Shown: positions 1-6,665 of the stretch, piece after piece
Layout: each line of letters opens with the position of its first letter
Numbering within the stretch: position 1 is the first letter of the stretch
From: Euryarchaeota archaeon UBA258
Lineage (GTDB): Archaea; Thermoplasmatota; Poseidoniia; Poseidoniales; Poseidoniaceae
Direction of reading: 5' to 3'
Assembly: GCA_002502605.1 (NCBI GenBank)
Contig: DAPR01000034.1
Coordinates: 1-7,768, forward strand
DNA length: 7,768 nt
Translations under genes and position numbers: made by a program
The notes under the pieces: generated by a model
Seen by the model: only the letters and a program-made list of their open reading frames with translations
What the model was told of the DNA's origin: nothing
Database searches by the model: none

Positions 1-49
1 TTGCTGGTTTTTGTGGCGAATGTTGGACCCTGTTCCAGTCGAATACTGA

Positions 50-1420
50 TTAAGCGTTCGATGAGCGGCCTGAGACGGTTTTGTCCAATTGTGGGTACTT
101 CTCCAGAATTTCTTGGGCTTCGGCTGCGGCTCTTAGTTCAACATATTCGTAATGCTTAGCCTGTGCCTTGCTGTAGAGATCCATCATGCCAACATAGGTT
201 TCCTTTTCCTTGGCGTACCAACCGTTGCCTCTTGCGGAACGGTCGAAACGGACAAGAGCGATGAGGGTGAGAAGCGAAAGAGCCCATACTGCACCAACTT
301 GCATTGGTCCGCTTGAGTAGTCCATATAAGGACTGAGACCACCATCAAATGCCATTGTCATGAGGATTGTAACCGGCCAAAGAACGAATGAGACACAAAG
401 AAGAATCACTTCATATCCTTCAAACTTAGCTCGTGCACGTGGGGGTTTGGGCTTCGCAACTTCTGTTCTAAAATCCATTTTTAGTCCCTCTTCGATAAAT
501 ACCTCTAAGTCATCTGATGTATTTGATATGTTGCCCTTAATACCCAATATTCCACTGTATTCGAAAATTGTTGGTTGGTCATCCGAATCATTGAGCAACT
601 TTACTGTCGATGGGGATTTTGCAATCCCGACAACCACCAAGGTTTTGAGAGCGTCTCTGAAAAAGTCCCACAACGCATAAAATTCAAAGCCCGAATCTCC
701 ATAAAACCTGAAAACAAGTTGTCCGATGCATAGAAAACCACCGTAGTACACCCAAAGCAAACGATGACTGATGGGACTATTGAACAAGGTGAGGACTCCG
801 GTAAGAATCAGGACTATCGTTGTCGCAGTTCCAAGAATCAATGGCCAATCAGAAAATCCAAACAATGTTGTTGGATTGGACAACCAACTCGGTAAAATGA
901 ACGCCAAAACATCTGCGACAAGGGAGATAAGTTCAGAATCCAAATAGGGAGCAAGGGTGTGAATTATGGTGAGGATCGCCAGCGAAAACAAAAGCGTACT
1001 CGCAAGGATTCTTGCCCAGATATTCTTTTTTGGGATTCTTCTTTTTCTGGGCACAGGCTCATTGAGGACCGTTGGAAATTCATGTTCAATTTGCTTCATT
1101 TGTTCTTGAATCAAATCTAACTCTGCCGATTGGTCCTTTTTTGAGGATGCAGGCCCGCTGTTTCCTTCATCCAAGGCATTCATTCGAGATCGTTCAAGCG
1201 TTTTGGCACTCTTTCGTGCAATATAATCTTCTTTTTTCTGGTTTAATGAATTCAGACCTTCCTTGGCTTGTGAAATTCCATCTTCGGTAATTTTCTTTCC
1301 AAATTCAAGGGCAGACTTGGAGGAATCTTTCGTCACTTCAATGCTCTTGTTGAGCAGTTCTTTACCACGTTCTCTGAATGCCGAGAACTTATCGTTGTGT
1401 AAATCGTCCTCTTCAGTCAT
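50..1420 (-). CDS. Multi-pass membrane protein of unknown function
   Basis: I do not recognise this 456-residue protein. Residues 1-115 are hydrophilic and helix-prone, rich in Lys, Glu, Ser and Gln (a likely coiled coil or amphipathic region), and residues 125-132 form a basic patch (PRKRRIPKK) just before the membrane part. Hydrophobic segments lie at about 134-157, 163-180, 192-213, 220-238 and 247-268 (weaker, interrupted by charges). A soluble loop of about 65 residues follows, then segments at about 336-358 and 374-391, and a charged helical tail (400-446). There is no signal peptide, so the N-terminus is probably cytoplasmic. No enzyme motif or clear transporter signature is visible. 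The ATG at 1420 is favoured because a TATAAT box lies 22-27 nt upstream, consistent with a leaderless transcript. It lies 90 bp downstream of the acyl-CoA dehydrogenase and probably has its own promoter. It is confidently a gene because of its length and normal composition; its function is unknown. Confidence 0.85.
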   Translation of the reverse strand: MTEEDDLHNDKFSAFRERGKELLNKSIEVTKDSSKSALEFGKKITEDGISQAKEGLNSLNQKKEDYIARKSAKTLERSRMNALDEGNSGPASSKKDQSAELDLIQEQMKQIEHEFPTVLNEPVPRKRRIPKKNIWARILASTLLFSLAILTIIHTLAPYLDSELISLVADVLAFILPSWLSNPTTLFGFSDWPLILGTATTIVLILTGVLTLFNSPISHRLLWVYYGGFLCIGQLVFRFYGDSGFEFYALWDFFRDALKTLVVVGIAKSPSTVKLLNDSDDQPTIFEYSGILGIKGNISNTSDDLEVFIEEGLKMDFRTEVAKPKPPRARAKFEGYEVILLCVSFVLWPVTILMTMAFDGGLSPYMDYSSGPMQVGAVWALSLLTLIALVRFDRSARGNGWYAKEKETYVGMMDLYSKAQAKHYEYVELRAAAEAQEILEKYPQLDKTVSGRSSNA

Positions 1421-1441
1421 GATTGTGGGATGAACTTTGAG

Positions 1442-1447
1442 ATTATA
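1442..1447 (-). promoter_or_regulatory. Putative TATA box of the 50-1420 gene
   Basis: Read on the minus strand this is TATAAT, 22-27 nt before the ATG at 1420. That is where an archaeal TATA box would sit if transcription starts at or next to the ATG. A GGGAGG string slightly further upstream (about -35 to -30) is too far from the ATG to act as a ribosome binding site. A bacterial -10 box reading is possible, but I see no good -35 partner. Confidence 0.4.
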
Positions 1448-1472
1448 GTCCTCCCGTATGGAAGATTCCTAC

Positions 1473-1495
1473 TAGAAGGCAAATTAGAGGCAAAT
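1473..1495. repeat. Two-copy tandem repeat of 11-12 bp
   Basis: On the plus strand TAGAAGGCAAAT is followed directly by TAGAGGCAAAT, two copies differing by one inserted A. They lie in the 90-bp gap between the acyl-CoA dehydrogenase stop and the next gene. They may be a slippage duplication; no function is evident. Confidence 0.6.
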
Positions 1496-1510
1496 TTTAG
1501 TGCCGTATCC

Positions 1511-2704
1511 TCATCGAGTGATGGCTTCTGAATCCTTGAACAGATCACGAGTGATGTTCTTCTGATGGGATTCAAGCGTTCCACCGCCAATCTCCAAAAG
1601 TTTGGCATCACGCCACAGACGCTCAACATGGTATTCTGCAACATAGCCGTAGCCACCCATGACCTGCATGGCTGCGTCTGCGATTTCTTTTGCTGCGGTG
1701 GTGGTGAACAATTTGACACCGTCCGAATCGAGGCGCTGGCCAGCGGTTCCAATGGTCAGGCTGTTGGCTGTGTCATAGACATAGGCCCTCATAGCACGGT
1801 ACTTTGCCCATGATTCACCAATGTAGCGTTGCATTTGTCCAAAGTCGCGAATTTGAGTTTTGAAGGCTGAACGTTCTGTGGCGTACTTGTTCATTTCTTC
1901 GAGCGAACGGCGGGCGATGCCGAGCGCCATTGCTGCGAGGGTCAATCGTTCGAGTTCGAGGTTGCCCATCATGTGGATGAGCGATTCACCCGGGGCACCG
2001 ACGATGTTTTCTGCTGGAACAATGCAATCATCAAAAACGAGTTCTGCTGTGTTTGATGCCCGCATTCCAGTCTTGTCGAAAATCTTCTGCCCGACCGAAT
2101 ACCCCGGCATACCAGCTTCGACAAGGAAGGTCGACATTTGCACCCGTCCTCGGTCATCAGTACCGGTCTTGGCATAGACCCAAACCACGTCTGCTGGCGT
2201 GCCTTGGTCGTCAAGGCAACCGTTGGTGATCCACATCTTTCGCCCGTTGATGCACCATGTTCCGTCGTCGCGTTGAACTGCGGTGGTGGACAAGCCGAGC
2301 ACGTCTGTTCCTGCATCTGGCTCAGACATGGCCATAGCCCCGATCCATTCACCGGAACAGACCTTTGGAAGAATGCGAGATTTTTGTTCATCCGTGCCAT
2401 TGTATGCCAAATTGTTGACAAAGAGCATCGAGTGAGCAAGATAGGCCAAGGCGAATCCGGGGTCGGATGCCGAGAGTTCTTCATGAACAATAGCGCATGC
2501 TGTAGCGTCAAGACCGGCTCCGCCGTACTCTTCTTGGGCGCTGATGCCTAAAAGTCCGAGTTCGCCCATTGAACGAAGAAGTTCAAGATTGAATCGTTCA
2601 TGCTTGTCATGTTCAAAGGCCTGTGGCTCGACGTATTCCTTTGTCCAGTCCCTAACCATTTCACGAAGCATTGTGTGTTCTTCACTTGGGTTTGCAATGT
2701 CCAT
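1511..2704 (-). CDS. Acyl-CoA dehydrogenase, isovaleryl-CoA-dehydrogenase-like
   Basis: This is an FAD-dependent acyl-CoA dehydrogenase, which introduces a 2,3 double bond into an acyl-CoA and passes electrons to an electron-transfer flavoprotein. Numbered from a GTG at 2713 (400 residues), the fold is complete. It has an N-terminal helical domain, the family signature AMSEPDAGTD at 128-137, the middle beta domain with WITNG at 161-165, and a C-terminal helical domain with GGYGY at 353-357. The position that holds catalytic Glu in medium-chain enzymes is Gly here (EIGGGT, 374-379). Glu255 in LELER matches the helix-G catalytic Glu of isovaleryl-CoA dehydrogenase, which suggests branched-chain substrates such as in leucine breakdown. 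I prefer the ATG at 2704 (397 residues): AGGTGA lies just upstream at good Shine-Dalgarno spacing, while the GTG at 2713 directly follows a stop codon. No other leucine-pathway gene is present, so the substrate is uncertain. Confidence 0.95.
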   Translation of the reverse strand: MDIANPSEEHTMLREMVRDWTKEYVEPQAFEHDKHERFNLELLRSMGELGLLGISAQEEYGGAGLDATACAIVHEELSASDPGFALAYLAHSMLFVNNLAYNGTDEQKSRILPKVCSGEWIGAMAMSEPDAGTDVLGLSTTAVQRDDGTWCINGRKMWITNGCLDDQGTPADVVWVYAKTGTDDRGRVQMSTFLVEAGMPGYSVGQKIFDKTGMRASNTAELVFDDCIVPAENIVGAPGESLIHMMGNLELERLTLAAMALGIARRSLEEMNKYATERSAFKTQIRDFGQMQRYIGESWAKYRAMRAYVYDTANSLTIGTAGQRLDSDGVKLFTTTAAKEIADAAMQVMGGYGYVAEYHVERLWRDAKLLEIGGGTLESHQKNITRDLFKDSEAITR

Positions 2705-2737
2705 TGAGGTCACCTACACCCCATGGAGGAGCATCCC

Positions 2738-2764
2738 CCTTTTCACCCTTTGTCGGGCAAAAGG
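2738..2764. repeat. Imperfect inverted repeat between the basic-protein and acyl-CoA dehydrogenase genes
   Basis: CCTTTT-CA-CCC and GGG-C-AAAAGG flank a 6-nt loop (TTTGTC), forming nine base pairs with a small internal loop. It lies between the stop of the basic-protein gene (2767) and the start of the dehydrogenase (2704). No T-tract follows on either strand, so it is not a standard terminator. It could be an RNA hairpin in the leader of the dehydrogenase message, or chance. Confidence 0.35.
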
Positions 2765-2766
2765 TC

Positions 2767-3267
2767 TCAGCGACGAAAAAGGCCGCGGCGGCTTTGCCTA
2801 TTTTTGCTGGGGCGAACCCGGCGTGGAGGTGGTGCCGTTTCTTGCTCAGCACCCATAGCAGGGCGGTTCCGCGTTTGTGAAGGTGGGCCACGGCGACGTT
2901 GAGGCGGTGCCATCTGGGGAACTGCACGCTTGACCTTGCGGACTTTCCGTGCAGGACTGCGAGGGATTTTCCGAGCCCGCTGACCCACATGTCGCAAATG
3001 ACTGTTCTCCGTTTGTGCCTTCTTGGTCCGGGTGTCGATTCCAGCGTTGTTCAACACTTGTGTGGCCAATTGACGAGGTGAGGAGGAAACCGTGACCTCT
3101 TCGACGATCCTGTTGGCAAGGTGTTCAAGGGTCGCATCGCCTTTGACAGTTGGGCGGCGTCGAACATCAACGTGGAGCGTTGGTTCCTTCTTTTTCGGAA
3201 CCTCATCCATCAATCCAATCAAAAAATTCGTGCTCAAAGCATCCTGCTTTCGCTCACCCATACGCAT
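2767..3267 (-). CDS. Small protein with a strongly basic Arg/Pro-rich C-terminal tail
   Basis: I do not recognise this 166-residue protein. Residues 1-90 have ordinary composition with predicted helices (about 45-58, DATLEHLANRIVEE, and 64-73). Residues 91-166 hold about 25 Arg/Lys and only 2 acidic residues, with Pro-rich stretches (APPQRRRGPP, APPPRRVRP), so this half is probably disordered. Such a tail suggests binding to DNA, RNA or another polyanion, which is inference from composition only. The reading frame keeps ordinary codons through the tail (many CGC/CGT Arg codons), which argues against a frameshift artefact, although another minus-strand frame is open over 2682-2990. The ATG at 3267 has GAGG about 10 nt upstream; an ATG at 3261 is an alternative. 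It is 62 bp upstream of the dehydrogenase and may be cotranscribed with it. Confidence 0.65.
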   Translation of the reverse strand: MRMGERKQDALSTNFLIGLMDEVPKKKEPTLHVDVRRRPTVKGDATLEHLANRIVEEVTVSSSPRQLATQVLNNAGIDTRTKKAQTENSHLRHVGQRARKIPRSPARKVRKVKRAVPQMAPPQRRRGPPSQTRNRPAMGAEQETAPPPRRVRPSKNRQSRRGLFRR

Positions 3268-3326
3268 CCCATCCAGTCCTCTATCGGGCTTGAAATGGTT
3301 ATCAACGTTCCCCGTCGCATTCTGCT

Positions 3327-3346
3327 AAAAACGGGATTTTTTGGGG
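3327..3346 (-). terminator. Possible oligo-T termination region
   Basis: After the zinc-ribbon stop codon (3365) the minus strand reads through C-rich sequence, then AAAAAATCCCGTTTTT. A TTTTT run (plus-strand 3327-3331) could serve archaeal oligo-T termination. There is no strong hairpin and the run is short, so this is tentative. Confidence 0.25.
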
Positions 3347-3364
3347 TGAAACAGGGGTGGCGAT

Positions 3365-3544
3365 TCACTCGCTTTCGCCCTTCATGGCTGTGACGAAATC
3401 CCTGTAATCCTTCTCTTCATCAAATTCGATTGGGATCACCATTAGTTCAAGGCAGTCTTGGCACTGATAGCGTTGACCGGTCATGAAACCAACATACGGG
3501 TAGACTCTGATTCCATAACATGCGATGCAAACTCGAAACGACAT
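3365..3544 (-). CDS. Small zinc-ribbon protein
   Basis: This 59-residue protein contains two CxxC knuckles (CIAC at 6-9 and CQDC at 28-31 of the short form), separated by an aromatic stretch, a typical four-cysteine zinc-ribbon arrangement. The remainder is a beta-like LMVIPIEF segment and an acidic helical tail. The function is unknown; candidates are a protein-protein adaptor or a nucleic-acid-binding ribbon. The frame stays open upstream to an ATG at 3655 (96 residues), but that would overlap the end of the desaturase gene by 77 bp. The ATG at 3544 is preceded by GGAGAG at about 6 nt spacing, an excellent Shine-Dalgarno site, so I call the short form. It starts 34 bp after the desaturase stop, consistent with one operon. 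Confidence 0.75.
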   Translation of the reverse strand: MSFRVCIACYGIRVYPYVGFMTGQRYQCQDCLELMVIPIEFDEEKDYRDFVTAMKGESE

Positions 3545-3578
3545 TTGGTTCTCTCCAATCGGTGCTGGTGCTGGACGC

Positions 3579-4664
3579 TCATAGTGCTTGGTTTTCTTCT
3601 TGGGAGAATTCAAGCGGTTTTTGGACTCGAACCACAGCCCGTTCAAACGGCTCATTTCTCGGGCGAAGCGCCGAGCGCTTCATCATTCCAAGAATGCCCC
3701 AAAGACCGACAAACATGGCTTTGAGTGATTTGAATGGATGGCGCAACCACCGCAGGGGGTTGCCCATGCCCGCCAATGGATAACGAAGCTGTTCGACCAT
3801 CGTCATGGGCATCACCTCTTCCACACCATAGATGGTTGGGCGCTTGTCTTTGGGCATGTAGTAGGTGCCAAAGATCATGTCCCACAGCGGCAAGAAGGTG
3901 GAATAGTTGCTCCAAATGGCCTCTTCTTCACTTGAGTGATGCCAATGGTGGAATTCAGGTGTCATGATCAGGCGATGAAGCGGACGCAATCGAAGGCGAA
4001 CATTGGCATGTAAAAACAGACCCAAGACGATTTGCACCACCGCAATCAGGCCAGAAAATTCAGGACTAAATCCAGCGGCAAGCAAGAAGAAAAAGGCTGG
4101 GGCAATCAAGGTGCCATCAAAGGGGTGAGCACGGAACCCACTGGCCCAATCCATGTGTTCGGGCGAATGGTGGACAGCGTGGAACTTCCACAATTGAGGC
4201 ACTTCATGGTACCAACGATGCGTCCAATAGCCCGCCAAGTCAAACAGCGCCACCCCGACGATCAGCAGGTAAGGCTGTGGAATCGATTGAATCACTGGCT
4301 TCAACAACAATCCAGGAACCCAAGCAAAACTCAGCACGCCAACAAACACCGCTGCGATTAAGCCCACAGACTGCAATAACGGGGAGGCAAACGCATAACC
4401 AACATCGAGAGAAAGGTGAGGACGACGGAATTTTTGGTGCGCATGTCGGGGAAAAAGGCGCTCGAAAGGCACAACGAGGATGAACAGGACAATCACTGCG
4501 CCCAAGCCATCTTGCGAACGGTACAAGGCTGCCCCTGCGATCAGCAGCGCCAACACCCTCAGCACAATGGCACGAGGCCAACCACCGACTGGTGGTAATG
4601 ATGGTGCGGGTGGCACATCATCAACTGACAGCGAGGCGGAAGCAAGTTCCTCCTTCTCTGCCAT
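3579..4664 (-). CDS. Sterol desaturase / fatty acid hydroxylase family membrane protein
   Basis: This 361-residue protein belongs to the integral membrane di-iron hydroxylase/desaturase superfamily (FA_hydroxylase). Residues 1-28 are hydrophilic and Ala/Ser/Pro-rich. Hydrophobic segments follow at about 31-48, 54-68, 92-122, 131-147 and 185-218. The histidine boxes that bind the two irons are present and in order: HRWYH at 149-153, HAVHH at 162-166 and HHWHH at 239-243. An extra conserved-looking His lies in LHAN (219). Such enzymes use O2 and reductant to hydroxylate or desaturate lipids, sterols or carotenoids; the substrate cannot be read from the sequence. After the catalytic core there is a tail of about 80 residues (280-361) containing one hydrophobic stretch (315-328). 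A TATA-like GATAATTA 23-30 nt before the ATG at 4664 supports the start. It precedes the zinc-ribbon gene by 34 bp. Confidence 0.93.
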   Translation of the reverse strand: MAEKEELASASLSVDDVPPAPSLPPVGGWPRAIVLRVLALLIAGAALYRSQDGLGAVIVLFILVVPFERLFPRHAHQKFRRPHLSLDVGYAFASPLLQSVGLIAAVFVGVLSFAWVPGLLLKPVIQSIPQPYLLIVGVALFDLAGYWTHRWYHEVPQLWKFHAVHHSPEHMDWASGFRAHPFDGTLIAPAFFFLLAAGFSPEFSGLIAVVQIVLGLFLHANVRLRLRPLHRLIMTPEFHHWHHSSEEEAIWSNYSTFLPLWDMIFGTYYMPKDKRPTIYGVEEVMPMTMVEQLRYPLAGMGNPLRWLRHPFKSLKAMFVGLWGILGMMKRSALRPRNEPFERAVVRVQKPLEFSQEENQAL

Positions 4665-4686
4665 GATGCTTGGTTGGCTTACAACC

Positions 4687-4694
4687 TAATTATC
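4687..4694 (-). promoter_or_regulatory. Putative TATA box of the desaturase-family gene
   Basis: The minus strand reads GATAATTA at -30 to -23 relative to the ATG at 4664, in the 46-bp gap after SelO. There is no Shine-Dalgarno site before the ATG. This fits a leaderless message and suggests the desaturase is transcribed independently of SelO. Confidence 0.4.
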
Positions 4695-4710
4695 ACCATC
4701 GTTGCCTTGT

Positions 4711-6279
4711 TCAACTTGAACAGGAGAGCATGGAGCAACCGACACGGTTTCGTGCCCATTCAGGTCGGCGTTGGAACCAACGTTCTTCCTGTTCTGGTTG
4801 TTCATCGTAGGGATTCATCAACAGTGAATGAAGGTCTTCACATAGGGTGAAATCACCCTTCTCCGCCTCATCGATGGCCAGTTGGGCCATCCAATTTCTC
4901 AAGACGTATTTTGGATTGGAAGCCATCATTGTTGCTCGGTCTGGTTCTCCACCAACCCTGGCCCACCACTCATGGAGCCAGGCTTGTAAGGGTGCCTCCG
5001 CTTCGCCGATTGGTTGGTAAAAGGCATCGGAAAGCAACGACACATTTGGTGCAGCAATCGAGGCAAGAGTGCGGAAAAATATGGTCATGTCCGTTTCTAT
5101 AATCTGTAATGCTGAGTTCAGTTGGACCACCAATTCCTGATCTTCATCTCGCCAAACTCCAAGGCCTAATTTTGCTGCCCACATGGCATTATGATGCTGA
5201 TTGAACACCTCGCCATAGTGATCTAAAACGCCCTCGAGGCGTTGAGGTTCTTGCATAAGTGGAATGAGACTCTCCAGCCATCGAGCGAGGTTCCATGCCC
5301 CGATTTGTGGTTGTTGTCCATACCTGTAGCGGCGGTGTGAGGCATCGGTGGTGTTCGGGGTCCAGCCAGGATTGTAATCCTCAAGCCAGCCATAGGGTCC
5401 GTAATCGATGGTCAGGCCGTGAATCGACATGTTATCGGTGTTCATGACGCCATGGACAAATCCGACTCGCATCCAATGAGCAATCATCAGCGCCGTTGTT
5501 TCTGCCACTTCACTGGCCCAAGCCACTACCCCCTCGTCGCTGTCCACCGAATGGTGAGGGAAATGGTGCTTGATGGTGTGATTCACAAGGGCGCGTAATG
5601 TAGCTTCATCGCCAGTGGAGGTGTGAATTTGAAAACTGCCAAAGCGAATGAAACTCTGAGCAACCCTGCACACGACTGCGCCTTGTTCTAATTCTTTATT
5701 GCCGTTGTAAAGCACGTCACGCATCACGCTTTCACCCGTGGTGCACAGCGAAAGTGCCCGTGTGGTGGGCACGCCGAGATGATGCATTGCTTCGCTGCAG
5801 AGGAATTCTCGAACTGAAGACCGGAGGACTGCTTTTCCATCAGCGAATCTGGAATACGGTGTGTGTCCGGCGCCTTTGAGCTGCAACTCTAACGCACCTT
5901 CTCGAGTTCGCACTTCACCGAGCGTGATCGCCCGACCGTCCCCCAATTGACCGGCCCAATTCCCGAATTGATGACCTCCATAGCGTTGAGCATACGGCAC
6001 CATGCCATCGACCAAAACGCCGCCTGCGAGAACCTCAGGCTGACCTTTGTGCAGGTTCAGTTGAGCGGCCAGTTCTGTTGACCACAAGGCCAAGGTTGGG
6101 CTAGGTGCCTTGAAGGGAGTGGCTTTCGACCAACATGCATTTGGCACCTGGCGAGAAGGACCATCAGATTGAGGATCGCCCGGTGTTTCTTCGGTAAAAC
6201 GTGACAACCAATCGAGCGATTCGAGTGGTCCCATGGTAAAGCGTCGGGTGTGATTGCTATCAACCTGCGTGCGAATCAT
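4711..6279 (-). CDS. selO: SelO family pseudokinase / protein AMPylase (YdiU)
   Basis: SelO adopts a kinase fold with ATP bound in flipped orientation and transfers AMP to Ser, Thr or Tyr of target proteins, with a proposed role in redox stress. The family signatures are all present: [19 protein letters not shown] (99-117), [17 protein letters not shown] (132-148) with Lys135, [16 protein letters not shown] (150-165), VMNTDNMSI (278-286) holding catalytic Asp282 and metal-binding Asn283, and TIDYGPYG (290-297) with Asp292. The C-terminus ends SCSS, so Cys520 stands where the mammalian homologue has selenocysteine; the codon is TGT. At 522 residues it is somewhat longer than E. coli YdiU (478), partly through residues 1-45. 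The ATG at 6279 overlaps the SMR stop by 4 bp (ATGA), indicating translational coupling; an ATG at 6234 is a weaker alternative. SelO is mainly bacterial and eukaryotic, so lateral acquisition is plausible if the host is archaeal. Confidence 0.97.
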   Translation of the reverse strand: MIRTQVDSNHTRRFTMGPLESLDWLSRFTEETPGDPQSDGPSRQVPNACWSKATPFKAPSPTLALWSTELAAQLNLHKGQPEVLAGGVLVDGMVPYAQRYGGHQFGNWAGQLGDGRAITLGEVRTREGALELQLKGAGHTPYSRFADGKAVLRSSVREFLCSEAMHHLGVPTTRALSLCTTGESVMRDVLYNGNKELEQGAVVCRVAQSFIRFGSFQIHTSTGDEATLRALVNHTIKHHFPHHSVDSDEGVVAWASEVAETTALMIAHWMRVGFVHGVMNTDNMSIHGLTIDYGPYGWLEDYNPGWTPNTTDASHRRYRYGQQPQIGAWNLARWLESLIPLMQEPQRLEGVLDHYGEVFNQHHNAMWAAKLGLGVWRDEDQELVVQLNSALQIIETDMTIFFRTLASIAAPNVSLLSDAFYQPIGEAEAPLQAWLHEWWARVGGEPDRATMMASNPKYVLRNWMAQLAIDEAEKGDFTLCEDLHSLLMNPYDEQPEQEERWFQRRPEWARNRVGCSMLSCSS

Positions 6280-6608
6280 TCAATCGAAGCGTCACTGAAC
6301 AAGCGCAACACAACAACGCCTGCAACGATGAGGCCAATACCGATGAGAGCCGCAGCATCAAGTCGCTGGTCCAAAAAAAACACCGAGATGAGGGCAATAC
6401 CTGCCACTCCGACGCCTGACCACACTGCATAAGCGATGCCAATTGGAATCGTGTCGAGCGTCAGGGAAAGAAAATAGAAAGCGGCACCATAGCCGAACAG
6501 AACAATCAATGAAGGCAGGAGTTTGGTGAACCCTTCCGTTGATTTCAATGAAGATGTTGCCACAACTTCGGAAACGATTGCCAAAGTGAGCAGAACCCAT
6601 TTGTTCAT
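6276..6608 (-). CDS. Small multidrug resistance (SMR) transporter, EmrE/Qac type
   Basis: SMR proteins are four-helix membrane proteins that work as antiparallel dimers and exchange protons for lipophilic cations or other small amines. Started at the ATG at 6608 the protein is 110 residues, the same length as E. coli EmrE, and aligns from memory without gaps. It has the essential proton/drug carboxylate Glu14, Tyr40, Tyr60 and Trp63, and the IPxGIAYAxWSGVG signature at 54-67. This resembles the Qac/EmrE subgroup more than the guanidinium exporters (Gdx/SugE). Helices are at about 4-21, 33-51, 57-77 and 86-103. A GTG at 6620 would add four residues (MGRK), but GGAAGG lies immediately before the ATG and EmrE numbering fits the ATG. 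It overlaps selO by 4 bp. The physiological substrate is unknown. Confidence 0.95.
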   Translation of the reverse strand: MNKWVLLTLAIVSEVVATSSLKSTEGFTKLLPSLIVLFGYGAAFYFLSLTLDTIPIGIAYAVWSGVGVAGIALISVFFLDQRLDAAALIGIGLIVAGVVVLRLFSDASIE

Positions 6609-6630
6609 CTTCCTTCCCACCCTTTCAATC

Positions 6631-6640
6631 CTATCTTAAG
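6631..6640 (-). promoter_or_regulatory. Putative TATA box of the SMR-selO unit
   Basis: The minus strand reads CTTAAGATAG at -32 to -23 from the SMR ATG, in the 57-bp gap after the regulator gene. It overlaps an imperfect inverted repeat (6636-6657, TTAAG-tg-AA / TTCTTAA), which could be a regulator site. This is a weak call, because SMR also has a plausible Shine-Dalgarno site and could be read through from upstream. Confidence 0.3.
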
Positions 6641-6665
6641 TGAAGATCGGTTCTTAATCGACGGT

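Noticed and set aside
1969..2511. Several 100-180 codon frames within the dehydrogenase gene (1417-1752, 1969-2511 on minus; 1860-2177, 2138-2551 on plus)
   Set aside because: They are all overlapped by a full-length enzyme with conserved motifs, and none resembles a protein family.
2682..2990. Alternative minus-strand frame overlapping the basic-protein gene, with a GLGKS string
   Set aside because: It covers only the tail part, has no recognisable domain, would overlap the dehydrogenase start, and GLGKS lacks the rest of a P-loop. The 2767-3267 frame has a better start and natural codons.
3365..3655. Longer 96-residue form of the zinc-ribbon protein
   Set aside because: It would overlap the desaturase gene by 77 bp, and the extra 37 residues look like an out-of-frame reading of it. 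The ATG at 3544 has a strong Shine-Dalgarno site.
4711..4722. Selenocysteine at the SelO C-terminus
   Set aside because: The codon at the equivalent position is TGT (Cys520) and the TGA two codons later is the normal stop after Ser-Ser, as in bacterial SelO.
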